Shown here: positions 1-7,400 of the stretch, piece by piece
How positions within the stretch are numbered: position 1 is the first letter of the stretch
Layout: each line of letters starts with the position of its first letter
Assembly: GCA_905204635.1 (NCBI GenBank)
Contig: CAJLAN010000009.1
Span: forward strand, 1 to 17,064
DNA length: 17,064 nt
DNA from: an uncultured Collinsella sp.
GTDB taxonomy: Bacteria; Actinomycetota; Coriobacteriia; Coriobacteriales; Coriobacteriaceae
Direction: 5' to 3'
Made by a program: the position numbers and the translations under genes
The notes under the pieces: generated by a model
What the model was told of the DNA's origin: nothing
Database searches by the model: none
The model's input: the letters and a program-made list of their open reading frames with translations, nothing else

Positions 1-2565
1 ATCACGGGCGTGCTGCACATGGGCCACGCCCTCAACGACACCATCCAGGACACGTGCATCCGCCGCGCCCGCATGCGCGGTTTCCAAACCCGCTGGATCA
101 TCGGCACCGACCATGCCGGCATCTCCACCCAGACCAAGGTGGACAAGCGCCTGGCCGAGCAGGGCATCTCGCGTTTGGAAATCGGCCGCGAGGCCTTCGT
201 CGAGGAGTGCTACAAGTGGCGCGACGAGTACGGCACCACCATCGTGAACCAGATCAAGGGCATGGGCTGCTCCTGCGACTACTCCGACGAGCACTTCACG
301 CTGGAGCCGGCCTACGTGCGCGCCGTGCGGAAGCTGTTCACCGACTGGTACCACGAGGGCATCATCTACCGCGGCAAGCGCATCGTGAACTGGTGCCCGC
401 ACTGCACCACGGCCATCGCCGACGATGAGGCCGAGTACGTGGACGAGTCGGGGCACTTGTGGTACCTGCGCTCCCCGCTCACCGAGCCGGCGTGTGGCCT
501 GGAGTACCTGGTCGTCGCCACCACGCGCCCCGAGACCATGCTCGGCGACACGGGCGTCGCCGTCTCCCCGAAGGACCCCGAGAAGGCCGCCTTTGTGGGT
601 AAGACCGTCAAGCTCCCCATCGTCGACCGCGAGATTCCCATCTTTGAGGATTGGCATGTCGACGCTAACTTTGGCTCCGGCTTCGTCAAGGTCACGCCTG
701 CTCACGACCCCAATGATTACGCCATGGGTCAGGCCCACGACCTGCCGCAGATTAACATCTTTGACGAGCACGCGGTGGTCGTCGAGGGCTACGGCGAGTT
801 CACCGGCATGAACCGCGACGAGTGCCGCGAGGCCGTCATCAAGTGGTTCGAGGAGCACGACCTGCTCGATCACGTCGAGGACCTCGATCACTCCGTCATG
901 CACTGCTACCGTTGCGACGCCGCGCTTGAGCCGTGGCTGTCCGAGCAGTGGTTCGTCGCCGTCGATAAGCTCAAGGGGCCGGCCCTCGACGCCGTCAACT
1001 CCGGCAAGGTTACCTTCCACCCCGCGCGCTGGACGCAGACCTACACCACCTGGATGGAAAACCTCAAGGACTGGTGCATCAGCCGCCAGCTGTGGTGGGG
1101 CCACCGCATCCCCGTGTTCTACTGCGAGGACTGCGGCTGGGAGGACGCCCTTACCGAGGACACCGATGTGTGCCCCAAGTGCGGCGGTCATCACGTGCAT
1201 CAGGACGAGAACGTACTGGACACCTGGTTCAGCTCGCAGCTGTGGACTTTCGCCACGCAGGGCTGGCCGCAAAAGCCGGAGCTGCTCGAGGGACATCACC
1301 CCACGACCGCGCTCGTCACCGCGCGTGACATCATCGCGCTGTGGGTCGCCCGCATGGTCATGAGCTCGCTGTACTTCCTGGACGAGGTGCCGTTTAAGGA
1401 CGTCGTCATCTACCCGACGATTCTTGCCAAGGACGGAAGCCGTATGTCCAAGTCCAAGGGCAACGGCGTTGATCCCATGGACCTCATTGGCATGTACGGC
1501 GCCGACGCCATGCGTTACAACCTGCTGACGCTGTGCACCAACAACCAGGACGTCAAGTTTGACGCGAACATCGATAAGAAGACCAAGAAGCTCATCGACA
1601 GCCCGCGTACCGACCAAGCCAAGTCATTTGTGACCAAGATCTGGAATGCCAGCCGCTTCCTGCTCATGAACATGGAGGGCTACACGCCCGGCGAGCCCGT
1701 CGTGGAGACGCCAGCAGACGCTTGGATGTTCAGCCGCCTGGCCAAGGCCGTAAAGATGGTCACCGAGGGCATCGAGAATTACACCTTTGGCGACATGGCC
1801 CGCGGTGTGCAGCAGTTCTTCTGGAACGAGGTCTGCGACTGGTACGTCGAGGTCACCAAGGCCCGCCTGAAGGGCGAGGGCCGTCTGCAGGCGCAGCGCA
1901 ACCTGATTTTTGTGCTCGATACCTCCATTCGCCTGATGCACCCGCTTATGCCGTTTGTCACCGAGGAGATCTGGGACAACATGCCGGCGAGCGTGCTCGA
2001 TCTGGACGCCGAGGGCAACGTTGACCGTGCCGAGGCGCTCATGATCGCCAAGTGGCCGGAGCCCGCCGACTACGTCAAGTACGTCGACGAGGACGCTGAG
2101 CGCGCGTTTGAGCTGTGCCGCACCGTCGTTTCCGCCGCCCGCGCCACGCGTTCGCGTTATCGCTTGAGCCCCAAGGCCGAGCTCGACGTGGTCGTGCGCG
2201 CCGGTGCCGAGGACATCGAGAAGCTCGAGAGCCTGCGCTCCACGATTGAGCCGCTGGCCAACACTTCCTCGCTGGTCATGGGCACCGACGTTGAGAAGCC
2301 TGCCGCGAGCATCGCCGTGGTCGATAGCGGCGTCGAGGTCTTTGTGGTGCTCGAGGGCAAGGTCGATCTTTCGGCCGAGAAGGCGCGTCTTGAGAAGGAG
2401 ATCGCCGCGGCGCAGAAGGAGCTCGCCGGCTGCGAGAAGACGCTTGCAAACGAGGGCTTTGTGGCCAAGGCCGCGCCCGCGGTGGTCCAGAAGAAGAGGG
2501 ACCGTGCAGCAGAGCTCAAGGAGATCCTGGCGGCACTGACTGCTCAGGTTGCTGACTTCTCGTAA
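1..2565 (+). CDS. valS: Valyl-tRNA synthetase, 5'-truncated by window edge
   Basis: This cytoplasmic class I aminoacyl-tRNA synthetase charges tRNA-Val with valine. The reading frame is open from base 1, so the start lies upstream; 854 codons are present against a usual 880-950, so only a short N-terminal part is missing. Seen: the HIGH-type motif HMGH at fragment residues 6-9; the KMSKS-type loop as RMSKS at 481-485; Cys pairs WCPHC, CYRC, CEDC and CPKC consistent with zinc-binding inserts; an editing (CP1) region between them with the motif TTRPETMLGDT; an anticodon-binding domain containing MHPLMPFVTEEIW; and a Lys/Glu-rich C-terminal coiled coil over roughly the last 65 residues, typical of ValRS. 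ValRS is separated from the close IleRS and LeuRS by the editing motif, the RMSKSKGNGVDP loop and the C-terminal coiled coil. No T-box leader can be judged because the start is outside the window. The stop is TAA at 2563-2565. Confidence 0.97.
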   Translation: MTGVLHMGHALNDTIQDTCIRRARMRGFQTRWIIGTDHAGISTQTKVDKRLAEQGISRLEIGREAFVEECYKWRDEYGTTIVNQIKGMGCSCDYSDEHFTLEPAYVRAVRKLFTDWYHEGIIYRGKRIVNWCPHCTTAIADDEAEYVDESGHLWYLRSPLTEPACGLEYLVVATTRPETMLGDTGVAVSPKDPEKAAFVGKTVKLPIVDREIPIFEDWHVDANFGSGFVKVTPAHDPNDYAMGQAHDLPQINIFDEHAVVVEGYGEFTGMNRDECREAVIKWFEEHDLLDHVEDLDHSVMHCYRCDAALEPWLSEQWFVAVDKLKGPALDAVNSGKVTFHPARWTQTYTTWMENLKDWCISRQLWWGHRIPVFYCEDCGWEDALTEDTDVCPKCGGHHVHQDENVLDTWFSSQLWTFATQGWPQKPELLEGHHPTTALVTARDIIALWVARMVMSSLYFLDEVPFKDVVIYPTILAKDGSRMSKSKGNGVDPMDLIGMYGADAMRYNLLTLCTNNQDVKFDANIDKKTKKLIDSPRTDQAKSFVTKIWNASRFLLMNMEGYTPGEPVVETPADAWMFSRLAKAVKMVTEGIENYTFGDMARGVQQFFWNEVCDWYVEVTKARLKGEGRLQAQRNLIFVLDTSIRLMHPLMPFVTEEIWDNMPASVLDLDAEGNVDRAEALMIAKWPEPADYVKYVDEDAERAFELCRTVVSAARATRSRYRLSPKAELDVVVRAGAEDIEKLESLRSTIEPLANTSSLVMGTDVEKPAASIAVVDSGVEVFVVLEGKVDLSAEKARLEKEIAAAQKELAGCEKTLANEGFVAKAAPAVVQKKRDRAAELKEILAALTAQVADFS

Positions 2566-2580
2566 GGTGGACTGTGGGGC

Positions 2581-2688
2581 GCGGTTTGGGGCATTGCTCG
2601 CTACTGCGAACAGTCCTGCTCGCACGAAGGCCACATTAAGTGGCCTTCGGCTCGTGCGGAACTTGTATCGAGCAAAGCCCCAAACCGC
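2581..2688. repeat. Nested long inverted repeat downstream of valS
   Basis: Outer arms at 2581-2600 and 2669-2688 are 20 bp and match at 19 of 20 positions as inverted repeats (GCGGTTTGGGGC... / ...GCCCCAAACCGC). Inside them lies a perfect 9-bp stem, GAAGGCCAC at 2626-2634 with GTGGCCTTC at 2640-2648 and a 5-base loop, plus CGCAC at 2621-2625 opposite GTGCG at 2654-2658. There is no T run after either arm, so it does not look like a simple intrinsic terminator. It may be a mobile palindromic element or a structured 3' UTR of the valS transcript. The structure is read directly; its role is unknown. Confidence 0.75.
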
Positions 2689-2786
2689 TCCCATAGCGGT
2701 TACGGTGGCGTCCGCTGCCTGGTAGGGCCACTTGGTTGTGGCCTTGATTCTGCTGCAAAGCGGTGTTTGGCTGACATTTTGAATGG

Positions 2787-2817
2787 GAGGGGCTCGTTGT
2801 TGATTCGGGCCTCTTTT
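2787..2817 (+). terminator. Weak terminator-like hairpin before folC
   Basis: GAGG at 2787-2790 can pair with CCTC at 2810-2813, and CTCG at 2793-2796 with CGGG at 2806-2809 (one G-U pair, two bulged bases). Five T bases follow at 2813-2818. It sits only about 20 bases before the folC start, so it could end the valS transcript or attenuate readthrough into folC. The stem is short and bulged, so confidence is low. Confidence 0.35.
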
Positions 2818-2839
2818 TATGTTGAGGGGACTTTGGGTT

Positions 2840-4183
2840 ATGGCTAAGCGTTCTGGGTCGTATTCTGTGCCGTTCTCGTTTGAGTTGCTTTCGTTTGATG
2901 AGGCTGTGGGGCTTGCTGCTGATACGGGGCGGATTTCTGGGGATGCTGGTCCTCTGCTTGAGACGGTTGTCGATATGCTCGATGAGCTGGGGCGTCCGGA
3001 CGAGTATTTCGATTGCATCCAGGTTGCCGGTACCAATGGCAAGACTTCGACTACGCGTTTTTCGGCTGCCATTCTTCGTGGTGAGGGGCTCAAAACCGCG
3101 CTGTATACGTCGCCACAGCTGGTGCGCTATCCCGAGCGCATGGAGGTTGATGGGTGCGTCGTGAGCGACGAGGCCTTTGCCCATGGCGTTTCGGCAGCTG
3201 TCGAGGCGGGGCATCGCGTGAATGCGCGCCGTGTGGCGGCAGGGGAGCGCGCCTATACCATCACACCGTTTGACCTGCTGACGGCTGCTGCACTTGTAGT
3301 GTTTGCCGAGGCTTGCGTGGACGTAGCCGTGCTTGAGGTTGGCATGGGCGGGCGTTGGGACGCCACGAGTGCGACCGATCCCGTCGCCGTTGCCATTACG
3401 GGCATTGGGCTCGATCATACACGTATTTTGGGCAACACGCTCGAGGCCATTGCGGGGGAGAAGGCTGCGGTTATTAAGCCTGGGCGCTTTGTTGTTTTGG
3501 GCGAGGGTACGCATGAGGCGAGCGTTCAGCGCGTGATGGATGCCCGTTGCCGTGAGTGCGGTGTGGTGCCGCTCGTGGTGAACCATGCCACAACCAAGGT
3601 TCCGGCACACGTGGGCGACACGGTTGAGTTTAGCTGCACCACGCCGCGTGCGATCTATACGTCAAGCATGGTTAAGCCGGCCTACCAGCCGCAGAATGCT
3701 GCGTGCGCGATTATGCTGTGCGAGGGGTATTTGGGCCGCGAGCTCGACCACGATGCGCTCGACGCTTCGCTTATGGGCTGCCCCACGCCGGGTCGCTTTG
3801 ATGTGCTGGGGACCGATCCGCTCAAGCTGATCGACGCCTGCCATAACCCTCAGAGCTGCGAGAACTTTGTGAGCGCGCTGGACGAGATAGATCCGTGCGT
3901 CGAGAATCGCCCCACGCTGCTGTGCGCCGCACTGGCCGACAAGGATGTGGCCGGTATTGTCGATGTTCTGATTCCGGCCTTCCCGCGTGTGGTCGTAACC
4001 CAGACCGATTCCGATCGCGCCCTGCCGGCAGAGGAACTTGCTGCCCTGGTGGACGCCAACAAGCTTGCCGGTGTGTACCCTAGCGTGCCCGAGGCTCTCG
4101 CGGCTTTTGACGCCGTGGGCGAGTCCTTCGTTGCCGCCGGCACCATCACCCTAGCCGGCGAAGTAGCCGGTCTGCTCCGCTAA
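2840..4183 (+). CDS. folC: Dihydrofolate synthase / folylpolyglutamate synthase
   Basis: FolC is a Mur-ligase-fold cytoplasmic enzyme that uses ATP to add glutamate to dihydropteroate and/or to folates, making dihydrofolate and polyglutamylated folates. The 447-residue product fits the family. Seen: an ATP-binding P-loop AGTNGKTS at residues 63-70 (the third-last position is Thr where many FolC proteins have Gly); EVGMGGRWDAT at 166-176; LDHTRILG at 191-198 followed by the EK pair of the IAGEKAAVIK segment at 204-213; a DACHNP motif at 332-337 in place of the common DGAHNP; and a C-terminal TLAGEVAGLL end. ATG at 2840 is preferred over the in-frame ATG at 2819 because AGGGGA at 2825-2830 sits 9 bases before it, while the upstream ATG lacks a good site. 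It lies about 270 bases after valS, on the same strand. The first 100 or so codons favour T and G at third positions more than the rest. Confidence 0.93.
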   Translation: MAKRSGSYSVPFSFELLSFDEAVGLAADTGRISGDAGPLLETVVDMLDELGRPDEYFDCIQVAGTNGKTSTTRFSAAILRGEGLKTALYTSPQLVRYPERMEVDGCVVSDEAFAHGVSAAVEAGHRVNARRVAAGERAYTITPFDLLTAAALVVFAEACVDVAVLEVGMGGRWDATSATDPVAVAITGIGLDHTRILGNTLEAIAGEKAAVIKPGRFVVLGEGTHEASVQRVMDARCRECGVVPLVVNHATTKVPAHVGDTVEFSCTTPRAIYTSSMVKPAYQPQNAACAIMLCEGYLGRELDHDALDASLMGCPTPGRFDVLGTDPLKLIDACHNPQSCENFVSALDEIDPCVENRPTLLCAALADKDVAGIVDVLIPAFPRVVVTQTDSDRALPAEELAALVDANKLAGVYPSVPEALAAFDAVGESFVAAGTITLAGEVAGLLR

Positions 4184-4197
4184 CCCATCCCCTCATC

Positions 4198-4264
4198 AGT
4201 TGCGGTGAAATACGGACTGTTTTACAAGCCAGAGGCCTCAAACAGTCCGTATATCACCGCAACT
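4198..4264. repeat. 67-bp palindromic element, copy 1 (TTGCGGTGAAATA family)
   Basis: Arms at 4198-4222 and 4240-4264 are 25 bp each and match at 24 of 25 positions as inverted repeats, around a 17-base centre. The ends read AGTTGCGGTGAAATA and, on the right, TATATCACCGCAACT. A second 67-bp element at 12658-12724 has the same ends but a different inner stem that is again self-complementary. It lies 15 bases after the folC stop and may also end that transcript, although no T run follows. Read directly; function unknown. Confidence 0.85.
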
Positions 4265-4280
4265 CAAATTAGCTGCCCTG
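4265..4280 (+). repeat. 16-bp inverted repeat flanking the surface-protein gene, left copy
   Basis: CAAATTAGCTGCCCTG here is the exact reverse complement of CAGGGCAGCTAATTTG at 10957-10972. The two copies bracket the giant surface-protein gene and its terminator. The left copy directly abuts the 67-bp palindrome. Confidence 0.8.
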
Positions 4281-4289
4281 GGGTGCCCG

Positions 4290-4318
4290 TTTACGAAGCC
4301 ATTTATGCCGCTTAACCT
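4290..4318 (+). promoter_or_regulatory. Possible promoter of the surface-protein gene
   Basis: TTTACG at 4290-4295 and TAACCT at 4313-4318 are spaced by 17 bases, the optimal sigma-70 spacing, and lie about 100 bases upstream of the start codon and just before the structured leader. Both hexamers match consensus only partially, so this is a weak prediction; TAGCAT at 4320-4325 is an alternative -10. Confidence 0.25.
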
Positions 4319-4333
4319 GTAGCATATTGCAAA

Positions 4334-4412
4334 CCTCCATCGGCGAAGGATACGCTCAACTTAACTTGCCAATCGGACCAGTGCTGTTTGGTCCGTTGAG
4401 CGTGTCGGGAGG
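4334..4412 (+). promoter_or_regulatory. Structured 5' leader with potential to mask the ribosome binding site
   Basis: Three helices can be nested: CCTCC at 4334-4338 with GGAGG at 4408-4412 (the Shine-Dalgarno of the next gene), ACGCTCAA at 4352-4359 with TTGAGCGT at 4396-4403, and CGGACCA at 4374-4380 with TGGTCCG at 4389-4395. The two inner stems are perfect and stack on the right side, with a 14-base bulge at 4360-4373. If formed, the outer helix would hide the ribosome binding site, so the leader could control translation of the surface protein. I cannot match it to a known riboswitch class. Part of 4329-4356 (GCAAACC, CGAAGG, ACGC) faintly resembles cyclic-di-GMP-I riboswitch elements, but the expected order and tetraloop receptor are not convincing. 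Confidence 0.45.
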
Positions 4413-4416
4413 AAAC

Positions 4417-7400
4417 ATGAACAGAAGGCATGTCAACGCGGCCATTACCGCGGGTTTGACTCTGACGATGACGGTCGGCTCGGTGCCGCCGCAGGCGTTC
4501 GCCGAGATGATGCAGGGTGATACTACCCAAGTCGTTGCCGAGCAAAGCGATGCGACGGGTGCGGCTGCCACGTCTGCGGACACCGGTCAGGCAACCTCGC
4601 AAGACCAGAGTGAAGACAAGATCGCCTCTTTTGCCAGCCTGAACGAGCTACATGTTGCCGAGGGATCCGACGTCACGCTGCCCCAAACTGTAACGGCAAC
4701 CTACGAGAGCGGTACCACCAAGCAGGAAAACGTCATCTGGAAGCTGAACGGCGCCGATGCTCCGGCAACCTTGGCGCAGCTGCCTGCCGGCTCGTATGAG
4801 TTTGAGGGTACCGTCGACGGCACCACGCAGACGGTCAAGCAGCGCGTGGTTGTCGAAGCTGTTACGGCGGACCCGGCAGTGGTAGATCCGGCGGCAGTAA
4901 ACGCCCCTGATGTCACAGAGACGAGCAACGAAAGTGGCATTACGGTCGAGTCGATCGACGCCAACCCGATTCTGGAAAAATATGTCGGTGCCGATTACTA
5001 CGGCCAGATCCAATCTTCGAGCGTTAAGGTAAAGCTGTCGGATGGCACCGAGACCTCGGCGTATGTTGATTGGGACGAAAAGTCGCAGACGGCATTTGAT
5101 ACGGCGACGGAGGAATCCGAAGTCCCCATCACCGGACAGATTACCGGCGTTAGCGTGAACAACAACTGGATCACGCTCGCGGAGCCGTACAAAGTGAGTG
5201 GTGTGCTCAAGGTGTACGTTCCCCGTTCAACCAGTAATGGCTCATGGGTATGGACTGCAGCTGGTATTGCTCCCGCGCTTCCGTCCAGCATTTCGGTCAA
5301 TTATTCAAATGGTCAATCTTATACATGCCCTGTTGAGTGGAATGAGATCTCGGCTGATCAGTACCAAAAGGAAGGAACCTTTGTTGTCGAGGGACATTTG
5401 AAGAGCTATCCCTCTATGCTCGCACAGTGCACGGTCGCAGTCCGCTCTGTTAAGAGCGTCCAGACCGAGTTGACGTGTACGACCCTAACTGGTGAGGTCC
5501 CGTCTCTGCCGTATTCTGCTTCGGTTGTCTTTGATAGCGGCGCCACCGAGCAGATCCCGGTGTCTTGGGATTCTTTCGACGCGTCGCTTTACTCTAAGGT
5601 GGGCTCGTTTACGGTTAAAGGTAAACTAAACGGTTTTGATTACCGTGAGGTTACCTGCACCGTTACCGTCAAAGATCCTAAGGACGTACTCGATCTTAAT
5701 TCTCTGAGGTTCGAGCGCGTGGTCGGCGACATTTCTCCTCTTAGCACGTATGTCTATTTCCCGTTTACGCAGTCAAATAACACTACATACACCCAAGGTT
5801 ATCAGGTTAATTGGGACAACGCCGACGTGTCTCAATTTCAAAAGGCAGGCACCTATACGGTCACGGGCACGCTTGTGACATATAATGAATCTTCAGCCGC
5901 TAATGGCCTAAAGGTAACTGCTCAGGTCGAGGTCAAAGAAGTTGCCTCTATCGACGCTCTTGCTCCCGTTAACACGCCCGTCGGCGTACGTCCTACAACG
6001 GGCGGCGGTCTTCCCTACAGCGTTGAGGTTGCATTCACCGACGGTACAAAGAAGCAGTGCAACATTGCGTGGGACCCTATTTTGGACACGCAGGTGGCAA
6101 GTGAGGGGTCGTTTAAGCTTTCCGGTTCGCTGTCGTATTGGACCAATACCTCATCTTCATCGTCTACTCAGGTGGAACTGGGTGACAGCAACCGAGTCAC
6201 GGCGACCATCTCCGTCCGCGCCCTGCAGATGCCTTCCTCGACATCGACAAGCACGCTTATCGGTTGCCAGCCCAATATGCCGGGTTCAATCGAGGCCACG
6301 ATGTGGAATGGCTCGCGTGGCAATTTCCCCGTTCAGTGGTCGACGATTAGTCAGGACGCCCTAAAGAACCTTGGCCAGATTACGGTTAGCGGATACTTTA
6401 CCGGCTCTAACATTCCGGCTACGGCGACGGTCAACGTCTGCGATCTCGAGGACAGCAACATCGGCAAGATTGCTTATGTTCCCGGCGCCGGACTTCTGGC
6501 TCCGCGCTACACATCCACGCTGTATTTGTCGGATGGCAGCTCGTTCTATCCCCAGTATTCGTCGGGGCAGCCTTATAGCTGGGATGAGTTTCCTCAAGAA
6601 CTGCTGGACGGCAAGCCTGGCGAGTACGAAATTACCGGTACTATCACTGGCTCGTTGGCAAAGATCCATGCGACAGCGGCGTGCGGCGAGGTCAAGGGCG
6701 TTAACAACTATAGCGATAACGGTGTGACGCTTGGACAGTCGTACGAGGACTGGCGCGTTATCTATCCCGGCGAGGAAGTCAATCTGGACTACTTCTACGT
6801 GTCCGGCGTATTGCAGGATGGAACGACTTTTGACAGTCTCGGCGTCAACTGGGATACCTACGATAGGTGCCCCCAGAAGGACTGCACGATTACCGGAACG
6901 GTCGTCGGAACGAATATCCCCGTGAAAGTGCACGTCATCGTGACTAAAAACTGGGAGGCTCAGCCACAAACCATTACAGTGCTCAAGGGCAGCGACGGTA
7001 CCGCTATGCTTCCCAGCTATGTCGATCTTGTCAGTTCTGATGCGGCAGAACATCCGGACTATTCGCATAAATACGCCGAGGTCAAGTGGAACACGAAAGG
7101 TTTTGATTGGACTCAGGGTGGCGTTGTTCGCGGCACTGCAACAATTAGCTTTAATGCAGGGTACGGCATGCAGGCGGTTGACGTTCCGATTACTGCCACC
7201 GTTAAGATCGCGAGTAAGGCAACCTCGGTTCAGGGCGGAACCATATGGACCGTCCCCGGCACCAAGCCGATGCTGCCGGAATACCTTGAGGTTCGATACG
7301 ACAACGATGTGTCTTCTGAGCCCCAGCGCGAAAAGGTCACATGGGACCGTGTCGCCGAAGACGCGTATGCCAAGGACGGTTCGTTTAAGGTGAAGGGCAA

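Noticed and set aside
63..70. Defective FolC P-loop (Thr for Gly in GTNGKTS; residue numbers given)
   Set aside because: Thr at this position is normal in the wider Mur-ligase family and all other motifs are intact, so the enzyme should be active.
1..2565. Isoleucyl- or leucyl-tRNA synthetase
   Set aside because: The editing-domain motif, the RMSKSKGNGVDP loop and the C-terminal coiled coil are those of ValRS.
4329..4403. Cyclic-di-GMP-I riboswitch
   Set aside because: Only scattered short matches are seen; helix order and the conserved core cannot be made to fit by eye. Kept as an unclassified structured leader.
4327..4416. Upstream in-frame start for the surface protein
   Set aside because: It would place 30 non-secretory residues before the signal peptide, and the codons fall in a structured leader; the GGGAGG site fits the ATG at 4417.
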